Below are positions 30,585 to 39,756 of a stretch of 44,208 bases of DNA, piece after piece. A program made the position numbers and the translations under genes. Numbering within the stretch: the stretch's first letter is position 1; every line of letters starts with the position of its first letter. A model generated the notes under the pieces. The model made no database searches, was not told the origin of the DNA, and saw only the letters and a list, made by a program, of their open reading frames with translations. This DNA is from an uncultured Lachnospiraceae bacterium (lineage in GTDB: Bacteria; Bacillota; Clostridia; Lachnospirales; Lachnospiraceae): positions 8,222 to 52,429 of the forward strand of contig CAJUPJ010000023.1 in assembly GCA_910588655.1 (NCBI GenBank). The letters are read 5' to 3'.

Positions 30585-31301
30585 TTAACTCCGTTTTCCA
30601 TGATACTCAAACTTATACCCGATACCCCATACGGTTTTAATGTCCCAGTCAGGGTGGTCTTTGAACTTTTCACGCAGCCTTTTAATGTGTACGTCAACTG
30701 TACGTGTATCACCAATATAATCATAACTCCATATATGGTCTAAAAGCTGTTCCCTTGTAAATACCTGGTTAGGGTGTGATGCAAGGAAATAAAGCAGTTC
30801 AAGTTCCTTTGGCGGCATTTCTATCCTGTTGCCATTATAAGTTACAGAATAATCAGTCTGGTTTATAACAAGTCCAGGGAAAGACACACATTCTTTAGGC
30901 AGGGTTTCATCTGCTGGTGCAGTTTTTTCAGGAGTAAAACGGCGCAATACTGCCTTGACCCTTGCAACCATTTCTTTTGAGTCAAAAGGTTTCATAATAT
31001 AGTCGTCTGCACCAAGTTCAAGCCCAAGGACTTTATCAAATGTTTCACCCTTTGCAGAGAGCAGTATTACAGGAAGTGAGGAAGATTTTCTTATTTCCCT
31101 TAATACCTCATAACCATCAATGCCTGGCAGCATTATATCAAGCAGCATAAGGTCAGGCATATATGATTTAGCTGATGAAAGTGCTGCTTCACCGTCATTA
31201 GCAATTTTTGTATCAAAACATTCTTTTGTAAGGTAAAGCGACACTAATTCTGCTATATTTTCGTCATCATCTACAATTAATATTTTCTGTTTTTCCAGCA
31301 T
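30585..31301 (-). CDS. OmpR/PhoB-family response regulator
   Basis: A 238-aa regulator. The receiver begins MLEKQKILIVDDDENIAELV with the acidic triad at D11-D12-D13 and the phosphoacceptor D55 in LLDIMLPGIDGYEVL, then LSAKGETFDKVLGLELGADDYIMKPF in pieces (conserved Lys in MKPFD). The DNA-binding winged helix is C-terminal (ELELLYFLASHPNQVFTREQ and GDTRTVDVHIKRLREKF). It acts with the downstream kinase. Target genes cannot be read from the window. Confidence 0.95.
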   Translation of the reverse strand: MLEKQKILIVDDDENIAELVSLYLTKECFDTKIANDGEAALSSAKSYMPDLMLLDIMLPGIDGYEVLREIRKSSSLPVILLSAKGETFDKVLGLELGADDYIMKPFDSKEMVARVKAVLRRFTPEKTAPADETLPKECVSFPGLVINQTDYSVTYNGNRIEMPPKELELLYFLASHPNQVFTREQLLDHIWSYDYIGDTRTVDVHIKRLREKFKDHPDWDIKTVWGIGYKFEYHGKRS

Positions 31302-31324
31302 TAGTTTTCTCCAGTCTGAAATAT

Positions 31325-33709
31325 TTATTTGAATTCTGCTATAGTTACACCCATATCACCTTCGCCAAATTCACCAAGGCGGAAAGATTTTACATATTTT
31401 GTGCGTTTAAGATGGCTGTGTACAGCATTGCGCAGAGCTCCTGTGCCACGCCCATGTATAATAGTGACCTGTGTCATATGCGCAAGATAAGCGTCATCAA
31501 GGTATTTGCCAAGTACAGGCATTGCTTCGTCAACAGTCATGCCTATAAGGTTTACTTCCTGGTGTATGGAATAAGCTTTATCCATCCTGATACTGCCACT
31601 TCCAGGTTTTTTCCTGTTGTTTTTGTTCTCTAGTTTTGCCTGTTTTACAATTTCAATATCTTTAAGGTTTACCTTTGTCCTTAAAAGGCCAGCCTGTACA
31701 AATAAATCACCTTTATCATTTGGAAGAGTGCTTACTGTGCCCATTGAATTAAGTGACAATATCCTTACATCTGAGCCTATCATAAGGTCAGAAGCTTTTA
31801 CAGCCTTTGCTTTAGGCTTGGTTTTCTGTACAGCAGCCTTAGACTGGCTTTTGTCAAGCTTATCCCTTAAATCTGCCCTCTGTGCTTCCATTTCACGTAT
31901 ATGTTTATCACTCTGTGCCCACTTTGTGTATTTCCGTATAGTTTCATCGGCATATTCCTTTGCTTCATTAAGTATTCTTGCTGCTTCTTCATTAGCATTC
32001 TGGAGTATGCGTTCCTTAGAACTTTCAAGTTTTTCTGTCTTGTCACGGAGTTCTTTCTTTAGTGCAGATATTTCCTTCCTGCTTTCAGATGCATGGGCAC
32101 GTTCTTTTTCAAGTTCAAGCCTTGTCTGCTCAAGGCTGCTTATAACATCTTCAAACTGCTGTGCATCAGAAGATACATGGACTTTGGCGTCTTCTATTAT
32201 ATCATCAGAAAGCCCGAGCCTTCCAGATATTGCAAATGCGTTGCTTTTGCCAGGAACACCAATTAAAAGCCGGTATGTCGGGCGCAGGGTTGCCACATCA
32301 AATTCACAACAGGCATTTTCCACTCCAGGTGTCTGCAGGGCATAGAGTTTTAATTCACTGTAATGGGTAGTTGCCATAACTATTGAACCACGTTTGTGCA
32401 GGTTGCTTAAAATAGCAGTTGCAAGGGCAGCACCCTCCACAGGGTCAGTACCAGCACCAAGTTCATCAAAAAGCACAAGGCTTTCCTCATCCGCTTCTTT
32501 AAGGATTGAAACTGTATTTACCATGTGTGATGAAAATGTACTAAGGCTTTGTTCAATACTTTGTTCATCACCAATATCTGCAAATACTTCTTTAAATATC
32601 CTGAGGCATGAACCATCAAATGCAGGAATGTGCATGCCTGCCTGTCCCATAAGCGTAAAAAGCCCTATAGTCTTAAGTGAAACAGTTTTGCCGCCAGTAT
32701 TAGGACCAGTTACAACCAGAAGTGAAAAGTCTTTGCCAACGTTTAAATCTATAGGTACTACTTTCTTGCTGTCTATAAGCGGGTGACGGCCTTTTTTAAT
32801 CTCGATATAGTTTTCTTCAGGGAATTTTGGCTCAGTTGCCCGCATTTTTTTAGAAAGCATTGCCCTGGCAAATATAAAGTCAAGTTCTGAAAGTACATTA
32901 AAATCCTGGCTTATAAAAAACTCCTGTTCTGCTGCCTGGTTGCTTAAATCTGCAAGTATTTTTTCAATTTCCTGTTGTTCTTTTATTTCAAGCTCACGTA
33001 TTTCATTATTCAGTTTAACAATAGATGCAGGCTCTATAAAAAGGGTAGAACCAGTAGAGGACTGGTCATGCAGCATCCCGCTGAAAGAAGAGCGGTATTC
33101 TGCCTTGACTGGAAGGCAGTACCTGCCATTGCGCATGGTTATAATTGCATCCTGTAACATGCTGCGGCTGCTGCCATTTAAAATGCTGCCAAGCTGTTCA
33201 TGGATTTTATCACCTGCTGCTTTAAGCTTGCGCCTGGTCTGTGAAAGCCCAGGGCTTGCATCGTCTGCGATTTCATCTTCTGCCAGTATACAGCGCCTTA
33301 TTTCCTGCATAAGCGGGAAGAGGGGTTCAATAAGCTGGTATCTTTCGTTTAAAGAGTCGCCAGTTTCATCACTTTCACCAAGGCTCTGGCGGAAGAAATT
33401 CTTAATACGTCCTGCTGTATTTAAAAGGGCAGAAACTGCAAGAAGTTCACCAGCACCGAGGATTGAGCCTGTTTTAAGCCGTACAAGGCTCTGGCGTATA
33501 TCAGAAATGCCACTGAAAGATATCTCACCCTGGGTCAGTATATGTGTAAGTGCATCAGAAGTTTCACGCTGTGCTGCCAGTACCCATTCCCTGTCACTGT
33601 GTGGAAGCAGGCTGCGGCAGAATTCTTTGCCAGCAGGGGAAAAGGCAAGGTCTTCAAGTTGTTTTATAATTTTATCATACTCTAAAGTATGCAAAGCTTT
33701 ATCATTCAT
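31325..33709 (-). CDS. mutS2: MutS2 endonuclease/ATPase
   Basis: A 794-aa MutS-like protein without the mismatch-recognition domain. It has a MutS core, Walker A VTGPNTGGKT (residues ~333-342), Walker B LVLFDELGAGTDP (~411-423), a long coiled-coil clamp (~500-620), a KOW-like linker (IGSDVRILSLNSMGTV) and the C-terminal Smr nuclease domain (about 717-794) with the HGRGTG signature. MutS2 proteins limit recombination and, in B. subtilis, act on collided ribosomes. Length is normal. The gene lies upstream of the two-component operon on the same strand, 23 bp from it. Confidence 0.95.
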   Translation of the reverse strand: MNDKALHTLEYDKIIKQLEDLAFSPAGKEFCRSLLPHSDREWVLAAQRETSDALTHILTQGEISFSGISDIRQSLVRLKTGSILGAGELLAVSALLNTAGRIKNFFRQSLGESDETGDSLNERYQLIEPLFPLMQEIRRCILAEDEIADDASPGLSQTRRKLKAAGDKIHEQLGSILNGSSRSMLQDAIITMRNGRYCLPVKAEYRSSFSGMLHDQSSTGSTLFIEPASIVKLNNEIRELEIKEQQEIEKILADLSNQAAEQEFFISQDFNVLSELDFIFARAMLSKKMRATEPKFPEENYIEIKKGRHPLIDSKKVVPIDLNVGKDFSLLVVTGPNTGGKTVSLKTIGLFTLMGQAGMHIPAFDGSCLRIFKEVFADIGDEQSIEQSLSTFSSHMVNTVSILKEADEESLVLFDELGAGTDPVEGAALATAILSNLHKRGSIVMATTHYSELKLYALQTPGVENACCEFDVATLRPTYRLLIGVPGKSNAFAISGRLGLSDDIIEDAKVHVSSDAQQFEDVISSLEQTRLELEKERAHASESRKEISALKKELRDKTEKLESSKERILQNANEEAARILNEAKEYADETIRKYTKWAQSDKHIREMEAQRADLRDKLDKSQSKAAVQKTKPKAKAVKASDLMIGSDVRILSLNSMGTVSTLPNDKGDLFVQAGLLRTKVNLKDIEIVKQAKLENKNNRKKPGSGSIRMDKAYSIHQEVNLIGMTVDEAMPVLGKYLDDAYLAHMTQVTIIHGRGTGALRNAVHSHLKRTKYVKSFRLGEFGEGDMGVTIAEFK

Positions 33710-33840
33710 AAATACTTATATCTCCATTCTATATTGCGGTTAATCTAATCCATAACAGGATAAATCTTTTTTGCTGGTAAGCACTGGTTATATAATACAC
33801 TAGAACATCCAGTATTATCAATAGAAATGTGGGATAATTT

Positions 33841-34420
33841 ACAGTTATATTTTTTTGTGGGTTGACGGACGGTTTCCTATGCCAGAACCAGAATATCAAA
33901 TAAAAGGGATACGCTTCCGCTACGGTACAATGTCATTTAGTTAAGTGGTGTTGTTTAAAAATTACATATGCTGGGTACTCTGGCAAATCCACTGTAAAAT
34001 CAAGAATAATAAGATAACTGTAAATGGGGTGGAAGATGATTTTGCTAGTCACTTATTATTTAGTGAAATAGTAATTGTTATATAAATTTATATAATAAGG
34101 ATATTCAATGGCTTTCGTGCGTCTAAACCATCCCTGCCCCACTATTTGCAATTAGAAGTCCAGAATGGTTTTTTGTAATTTTGCCAGGGAACAGGTTTTG
34201 CGTGCCAGATGCCAGTAATATTCCATACAGGGGTACTTTAAGCCCGCCGGCATTTAAGCCAGATATTTAATATGACAGAATAAACGTAAGTTTATTCTGG
34301 AACATTAAATATCTGGCTTTATGTGCCGTTGCGTGGCTTGACGTAGCGGAAGCGTACCCCTGTATGGAATATTCTGGCTCTGGCATAGAAACCGTCCTTC
34401 ATGCAAAAAAATATAACTGT
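33841..34420. repeat. 580-bp palindromic element with ~80-bp terminal inverted repeats
   Basis: The two ends are inverted copies: 33841-33924 against 34340-34420. The outer 17 bases (ACAGTTATATTTTTTTG) match exactly. Inside, GGACGGTTTC, TATGCCAGA, CCAGAATAT and TACGCTTCCGCTACG recur in the same order with small differences. Additional nested inverted repeats lie inside: AATATTCCATACAGGGGTAC at 34218-34237 matches 34354-34373 perfectly. No gene of useful length lies in the 859-bp gap 33710-34568. The form is that of a MITE-like or non-autonomous repeat; no clear target duplication is seen. Flanks 33710-33840 and 34421-34568 show only AT-rich sequence that may hold promoters for mutS2 and the HtrA-like gene. 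Confidence 0.75.
34248..34328. other. nested 80-nt hairpin inside the palindromic element
   Basis: CGGCA pairs with TGCCG (34248-34252, 34324-34328), AAGCCAGATATTTAAT with ATTAAATATCTGGCTT (34256-34271, 34304-34319), and CAGAATAAAC with GTTTATTCTG (34276-34285, 34290-34299), closed by a GTAA loop. Thirty-one base pairs with symmetric 3-4 base internal loops make it very stable on either strand. Confidence 0.85.
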
Positions 34421-34568
34421 TAAATACAATTTACATATAGTTCATAAAATATTCATAAATTTATGTTACATTTATACTAAAAATGATGCTTATTTTTATG
34501 AATTTTGTGTAATTTTTTGGTATCTTGTAATGAAAGATATCATAAATGTTGTAAAGGAAATATAATTT

Positions 34569-35867
34569 ATGGGTAAGTTAAGAAAGCAGCCAGCGTATGC
34601 AAGGGTACATGAAGAGGAAAAGTATAAATTTATTAAGGAACAGATACGTCCACAGAGAAAGAGATATATAATACATTTAACAAGGAAAGTCCTGGAAACT
34701 GTTGTTTCAGCTATTATATTTGGCGGTGTTGCAGGTGTTGTTTTCTGGAATGTCAATAACGGGCTTGGAGGCAGCCAGTCTGTACAGGATAAGGGGATTA
34801 CATCTGTAGAATACCCTGCTACGGCACAGGGCAAGCAGGCGAATACAGCAGTGCCTGCAGATAATAGTAATATTGATATGAATGCACAGCAGGAGGGCGA
34901 TGATGACTTAACTGTCCTGGAAGAGCAAAACAGGGCATCGAAAAGGCTTTCTGCGGTTGGTGACAGGTTTGCTGCCTCACTTGTAAGCATTGTTAATAAG
35001 AAGAACAAGCTTGTATATGAAGAGAGAAACAGCGCAGGGGCTGTGAGCGGCATGCTTTTGAAAGAGACAGCCAGGTATTATTATATACTTGCATCAGGTG
35101 ATTTGACAGGGCTTGAATTTATAGATGTGGAATTTGAAGACGGGGAAATGGTAAAGGCGTCTTATGTTTCTTCTGACAGCAGTACAGGCCTGTCTGTTTT
35201 TTGCATTGAGAAAAAAGATGTCAGTGAGAAGAGACGCAGCAAAATTGTAATACCAGAATTTGGAAGTACAATTAGCATTCCTACAGGTTCTAATATAATA
35301 ATTGCAGGTGCACCAAATGGTGTTATGTACTCTGTAATGACAGGAAATATTATAAAGTCAGGCATTGAAATGCCTATAACAGATAATATGATTTCGCTTT
35401 TTGCAACAGATATATTGTATACAAACAGCGCTAATGGAATTGTACTTAATACAAAAGGAAGGGTTATTGGTTTTGTAACAAATTCATTTGAGAAGGCAAC
35501 TGGAAGTAATAATATTGGATTTATTGGCATATCAAGCATACTTGGGATTATAAACAGCATGGTAAAAGGTGAAAATATACCATACCTGGGTATTTCGGGG
35601 TATGATGTAGATAAAAATACAGCTGCAGCGCATAATATTTCTGAAGGCATTTACCTTACTTCCGTATATTCTGGTTCACCAGCATATTCAGGCGGGATAA
35701 GGGTAGCAGATGTTGTTACACAGATAGATGGCAGGGATGTTTTGTCCTTGTCTGTGCTGCATAATATTTTGAAAGACCATAATGCAGGAGACAGCATAAG
35801 TATAACCGTCTCCCGCAAGTCTGGTAAAAAGAGCAATAGTAAAAAATTAACAGTCAGGCTTGAATAA
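34569..35867 (+). CDS. HtrA-like trypsin/PDZ protein, probably inactive protease
   Basis: The 432-aa protein has a basic cytosolic N-terminus, one membrane span (about residues 44-60), a trypsin-like domain (about 120-335) and a C-terminal PDZ domain (about 337-430, with YLGISGYDV and GGIRVADVVTQIDGRDV). Against the HtrA/DegP pattern, the histidine site (usually ILTNxHV) reads YYILASGDL, the aspartate site (TDLAV) reads TGLSV, and the serine site (GNSGG) reads TNSANG at about 286-290. Only the serine may be kept. It is therefore likely to be a non-enzymatic binding or sensing protein at the outer face of the membrane. Start: ATG 34569 behind AAAGGAAA. It is convergent with the RelA/SpoT-like gene with no gap between their stops. 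Confidence 0.8.
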   Translation: MGKLRKQPAYARVHEEEKYKFIKEQIRPQRKRYIIHLTRKVLETVVSAIIFGGVAGVVFWNVNNGLGGSQSVQDKGITSVEYPATAQGKQANTAVPADNSNIDMNAQQEGDDDLTVLEEQNRASKRLSAVGDRFAASLVSIVNKKNKLVYEERNSAGAVSGMLLKETARYYYILASGDLTGLEFIDVEFEDGEMVKASYVSSDSSTGLSVFCIEKKDVSEKRRSKIVIPEFGSTISIPTGSNIIIAGAPNGVMYSVMTGNIIKSGIEMPITDNMISLFATDILYTNSANGIVLNTKGRVIGFVTNSFEKATGSNNIGFIGISSILGIINSMVKGENIPYLGISGYDVDKNTAAAHNISEGIYLTSVYSGSPAYSGGIRVADVVTQIDGRDVLSLSVLHNILKDHNAGDSISITVSRKSGKKSNSKKLTVRLE

Positions 35868-37742
35868 TTAATGGCTTGCATTGTCATCCTTAATCATTTG
35901 CACAAGTTTGTGCCTGAAAGCTTTTTCTGTAATGTTTTCATCATGGAATATAAGTCTGTTAAAATCAAAATGTGTATCACTAATCATGTCTTTTGTAAAT
36001 ATATCAGGTTCTTTGCCGCTGGATGATGGCCAGAATATACCTATACAGCCATCCTGGCTGCCTGGCTCTATGCCATTATCTCTTGCAAAGTTTTCTGAAA
36101 TACAGCGGTCAGCCATATATACATGCGAATAATTTCCCACAACTTTAGCAAGCCTTGTGCCATTTACGTAGAATGAATTCATATCATATCCATCTTTAAA
36201 GTTATTTTCAGAATATTTTTTATTATCAATATTTGTTCTCTGGGTAATTATTATTACTGGAAGCATCCTTGCAGGGTTATTTACCAGCTCACATGTATTT
36301 GCATATTCTTCATTATTTGTTATAAAATGTGCCATACAGCTTAAACGTTCTATATCAACAAGACCTACCTTTTTAACAAGGTCATGCATAAATGAAGGCT
36401 TGCTGAATGTTGGACGCTGTGCAGCGCCTCTTGGCATATCACGTGAAGTCATATGGTAGAAATACAGCCTTCCATCATCAAGAAGTGCAACTGATGAATG
36501 TATATGCCATAAAGTGCCTGCAGATTTGCTGTCAATATATTGTATTTTCATGCTGTAAGACAGCTTTTCTGGCAAATATGATATTGTAATATTATATCCA
36601 GGAAGACAGTTATGGTATTCTGTAACTTCATCAGGTATATCTTCAAAAACAGGGTTAAATTTAAAACGTGCCCATTTGTAAATTATTGAAGCAGCATTAT
36701 TAAACTCTGATTTAAGCAGACGTGTTTCTTTGTGCAGAAGCGGAAGCTCGATATGGAACAGTATATTGGACTCAAGCCTTGCAAAAGCTGTTTTATGGTA
36801 TATATGTTCATCAAGCGGCATTTCAATATGGCGGCACACCTCCGCAATTTCCTGGTTCTGGACAATATTGTCGTTCAGAAGTTTTATAATAAGGTTATAA
36901 TTCAGGTGCGGATGGTCAAGTCTTAACAGGCCGCGTATAAGTTTACGGCGCGAACATTTAAAGAAATGCTTGGCTGTTTTTTTATTTTTATCAAAAATTT
37001 CCACTATGGCAGGATGCAGGCTTTCCGTATCATCAATTTTAATCCTGAATTTGCTTTTAAGCATAAGTTCCCAGTTGCCTGTTTTATAGTGGTTGTATGA
37101 AAGCTGTTCAAAAAGCTGTACAAGTGACCAGTCACTTAATTCAAGATTGGCAAGTATACAGTTAAGTATGCGTGACAGTTCTTCGCTTCCTTTCCAGAAC
37201 TGGTCATCTGAAAGCAGGCTTTTGTAACGCATATCATGTTCTATTTCATGCCAGCCCTCAAAGAATACTGTACGGAACTGTATTTCAAATGTCGTATCAA
37301 TAGGAAGTTCCCAGAGTTCTTTTTTATATAATTTAAAATATTCAGCAGGATACCTGAACACACCATTAATTTTAGTTGCCCTGAATTCATCAGCATTAAA
37401 AGTATTTCTTGACCATGTATCAACCATCTGGAATGTACTTTCCATAATATCCCTGCATATGCTCAAATCATCATAATAGTACAATACTACCCGCAGGCCT
37501 ATTAAATCCTGCATTTTCTTGGGATTATCAGGGGAGCCGTAATTGCCGCGCTGTAATTTTGACGCAATGGATTCTACAGACTTGACTCTTGAAAATATAC
37601 GGAAGTACAAGCCACAGGAATCAAGTATTTCCTGGATAGCGTCAGTAATATGGCCACAAAGCTCTGTAAGTTTTTCAAAATCTATCTCACGTCCAACAAG
37701 GGCTTCAAGCCCTTCTTTAGTAAAATCATTTAATCCACCCAT
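35868..37742 (-). CDS. RelA/SpoT-domain protein with long unknown C-terminal region
   Basis: A 624-aa protein. Residues ~40-185 look like a RelA/SpoT nucleotidyltransferase domain: SRVKSVESIASKL (R52, K54, S58), MQDLIGLRVVLYY (D79, G82, R84), FEIQFRTVFFEGWHEIEHD (E153, Q155, R157) and YK. The usual guanine-stacking segment (GYxSLH) is replaced by NGVFRYPAEYF, so the nucleotide used may differ. No HD hydrolase or TGS/ACT domain is present. The remaining ~430 residues have no family I recognise; near the end MLPVIIITQRTN ... RLAKVVGNYSHVYMADR ... DGCIGIFWPSSSG looks like one compact alpha/beta domain. Small alarmone synthetases are only 200-260 aa. Start: ATG 37742 behind GGAAAGGAG, in place of an upstream ATG that includes that site. 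A synthetase, toxin or defence role is inference. Confidence 0.75.
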   Translation of the reverse strand: MGGLNDFTKEGLEALVGREIDFEKLTELCGHITDAIQEILDSCGLYFRIFSRVKSVESIASKLQRGNYGSPDNPKKMQDLIGLRVVLYYYDDLSICRDIMESTFQMVDTWSRNTFNADEFRATKINGVFRYPAEYFKLYKKELWELPIDTTFEIQFRTVFFEGWHEIEHDMRYKSLLSDDQFWKGSEELSRILNCILANLELSDWSLVQLFEQLSYNHYKTGNWELMLKSKFRIKIDDTESLHPAIVEIFDKNKKTAKHFFKCSRRKLIRGLLRLDHPHLNYNLIIKLLNDNIVQNQEIAEVCRHIEMPLDEHIYHKTAFARLESNILFHIELPLLHKETRLLKSEFNNAASIIYKWARFKFNPVFEDIPDEVTEYHNCLPGYNITISYLPEKLSYSMKIQYIDSKSAGTLWHIHSSVALLDDGRLYFYHMTSRDMPRGAAQRPTFSKPSFMHDLVKKVGLVDIERLSCMAHFITNNEEYANTCELVNNPARMLPVIIITQRTNIDNKKYSENNFKDGYDMNSFYVNGTRLAKVVGNYSHVYMADRCISENFARDNGIEPGSQDGCIGIFWPSSSGKEPDIFTKDMISDTHFDFNRLIFHDENITEKAFRHKLVQMIKDDNASH

Positions 37743-38008
37743 TATTTTGTGCTCCTTTCCATCCACGCAGAATATGGTATTTGTATAAATCCCATAAAAT
37801 TAAAGAACATTACCAGCATCCCTGGCATTAATAAATACCCGCCGCATTTGGAAGCGGGGGACATGAGAGTCATCCCACTATCTGATATAATAACACAAAA
37901 TATGGGATATAGTATATTGTTTTTTTATTTATTTTGTTATATTATAGTTACTGTCCACATTTTTTATTATTATTTGTGCCACATATGGCGTGGCATGGGG
38001 GATTATAT

Positions 38009-38554
38009 ATGAGAGAAGCAGAATTTGATATCAGGCTTACAGCAGGCGAGCTTTTTACATTTACAATGCACCATACCTATTCATCAGCATCAGGGCTTGT
38101 GGGGCTTGGGATAAGTATTGGAAGCCTGGTTTTATGTGCAGCCAGGTATAAGTATTTTGACAGTACAACAATAATAGCATTGCTTATAACAGGGTTATTA
38201 TTTACAGTAGTACAGCCTGTTATGCTTTATTTTAAGTCCAGGGTACAGGTTAAGAAGAATGAAAACATTAATGACGACCTGCATTACAGGATTTCCGAAG
38301 AAGGCATAGAAGTTTCGCAGGGCGGACAGCAGGCATTTGTAAAATGGCATGAAGTACGCAAAAGGAAAATGGTTAAAAATGCAATGTACCTTTATATGTC
38401 ACCTGTAAGGGCTTTTATTTTTCCAGAGAGCCAGTGTGGTGGCAGTTTTAATGAAGCGGCAGTGCTTGTAAAGGATATGATGGAAAAGTACAAGGATTAC
38501 GAACCAGAAGAGGAAGAAGAGGGTAATCCAGAAAATGAAGGAAAAGAGGAATAA
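38009..38554 (+). CDS. YcxB-like membrane protein
   Basis: A 181-aa protein with two membrane spans (about 28-48 and 55-75) and a C-terminal soluble half: YRISEEGIEVSQGGQQAFVKWHEVRKRK, shown in parts as ISEEGIEVS and FVKWHEV, typical of YcxB/DUF-type bPH-like domains. It ends in a highly acidic tail (EEEEEGNPENEGKEE). Start: ATG 38009 behind ATGGGGGA. A weak promoter (TTGTTT, 17 bp, TATTAT) lies near 37918-37946. It is 6 bp from tsaE, so probably in one operon with it. Function is not established. Confidence 0.7.
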   Translation: MREAEFDIRLTAGELFTFTMHHTYSSASGLVGLGISIGSLVLCAARYKYFDSTTIIALLITGLLFTVVQPVMLYFKSRVQVKKNENINDDLHYRISEEGIEVSQGGQQAFVKWHEVRKRKMVKNAMYLYMSPVRAFIFPESQCGGSFNEAAVLVKDMMEKYKDYEPEEEEEGNPENEGKEE

Positions 38555-38560
38555 GTATCT

Positions 38561-39022
38561 ATGGAAAGCCAGGTTATTGAAAGCTTTTGTGAAAAAGACA
38601 CATTTGAGGCTGGACGCGTACTTGGGACAGAGTGCACTCCTGGTGATATTGTGCTGCTTTATGGGGATTTGGGCGCTGGCAAGACTGTTTTTACAAAAGG
38701 TTTTGGGAAGGGGCTTGGGATTGAAGAAACTATAAATAGCCCTACATTTACCATTGTACAGGTTTATGAAACGGGCCGTATCCCTTTATACCATTTTGAT
38801 GTATACAGGATTGGCAGTCCGGATGAAATGGAGGAAACAGGCTATGAAGATTATTTCTTTGGAAAGGGTGTATGTCTTATAGAGTGGGCAGGGCTTATAG
38901 AAGATATTATCCCGCCTGGCTGTATAAGGGTTAATATATCTAAAGATTCAGGCAAAGGTTTTGATTACAGGAGTATAGATATAGATGTCCCGGGGAAACC
39001 AAAGCCCGTGGATATGCTTTAA
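38561..39022 (+). CDS. tsaE: tRNA threonylcarbamoyladenosine biosynthesis ATPase TsaE
   Basis: A 153-aa P-loop ATPase. GDLGAGKTVFTKGFGKGLG is the Walker A region, SPTFTIVQVYE with YHFDVYRI follows (family signature), then MEETGYEDYF and CLIEWAG. TsaE helps TsaB-TsaD transfer the threonylcarbamoyl group to A37 of tRNA reading ANN codons. Start: ATG 38561 with AAAGAGGA upstream, 6 bp after the YcxB-like stop. The gene order tsaE-tsaB-rimI is conserved in Firmicutes. Confidence 0.95.
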   Translation: MESQVIESFCEKDTFEAGRVLGTECTPGDIVLLYGDLGAGKTVFTKGFGKGLGIEETINSPTFTIVQVYETGRIPLYHFDVYRIGSPDEMEETGYEDYFFGKGVCLIEWAGLIEDIIPPGCIRVNISKDSGKGFDYRSIDIDVPGKPKPVDML

Positions 39023-39043
39023 ATAACGGAGGCTGCATATACA

Positions 39044-39754
39044 ATGAAAGTATTGGCAATAGACAGTTCGGGCATAACTGCTTCGGCAGCAGTGGCAGAT
39101 GATAATAGTATAATAGCAGAATTTACTGTAAATAACAGGCAGACACATTCACAGACACTTCTTCCGATGGTTGATATGGTTGTAAAAATGTCTGAAATAC
39201 CACTTGGAAGCTTTGATGCAATAGCAGTTGCTTCAGGGCCTGGCTCATTTACGGGTTTAAGGATTGGCTCTGCAACTGCAAAGGGGCTTGGGCTTGCTCT
39301 GGACAAGCCTTTAGTTCCAGTTCCTACACTGGACGGGCTTGCATACAGGGCAGCATGTTACAGCGGGATAATATGCCCGCTTATGGATGCAAGGAGAAAC
39401 CAGGTATATACAGCAGCATACCATATAAAAGATGGAAAACTGGTTAATGTTATAGGGCAGAAAGCAACAGGAATTAAGGATATTTTATCTGAACTGGAAG
39501 CAACAGGTGAAAAGGTGCTTTTTCTTGGTGATGGTGCTGATGTATACAGGGATGTGATTATGGAACAAACAGGCATTGATTATTTATTTGCACCTGCACA
39601 TATATCAAAGCAGAGTGCTGCTTCTGTTGCATTGCTTGGAATTATGTACTATAAAGAAGGCAGGTATGAGAGCGCAGCAGAGCACAGGCCTGTTTACCTG
39701 CGCAAGCCACAGGCTGAACGTGAGCGGGAAGAACGTATGCAGGTGGAAGGTTAA
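39044..39754 (+). CDS. tsaB: TsaB, partner of the t6A synthase
   Basis: A 236-aa ASKHA-fold protein beginning MKVLAIDSSGITASAAVADD and containing SGPGSFTGLRIGSATAKGLG, the TsaB signature. It lacks the metal-binding histidines of TsaD and serves as its dimer partner in tRNA t6A synthesis. It lies 21 bp after tsaE and 2 bp before rimI. The C-terminus (RPVYLRKPQAE) is typical. Confidence 0.95.
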   Translation: MKVLAIDSSGITASAAVADDNSIIAEFTVNNRQTHSQTLLPMVDMVVKMSEIPLGSFDAIAVASGPGSFTGLRIGSATAKGLGLALDKPLVPVPTLDGLAYRAACYSGIICPLMDARRNQVYTAAYHIKDGKLVNVIGQKATGIKDILSELEATGEKVLFLGDGADVYRDVIMEQTGIDYLFAPAHISKQSAASVALLGIMYYKEGRYESAAEHRPVYLRKPQAEREREERMQVEG

Positions 39755-39756
39755 TT

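Noticed and set aside
31617..32345. 242-codon plus-strand open frame opposite mutS2
   Set aside because: mutS2 on the other strand is complete and well conserved; the opposite frame is Ser-rich shadow sequence.
33710..34568. A transposase gene inside the palindromic element
   Set aside because: No open frame of useful length or DDE/HUH motif is present on either strand, so the element is non-autonomous at best.
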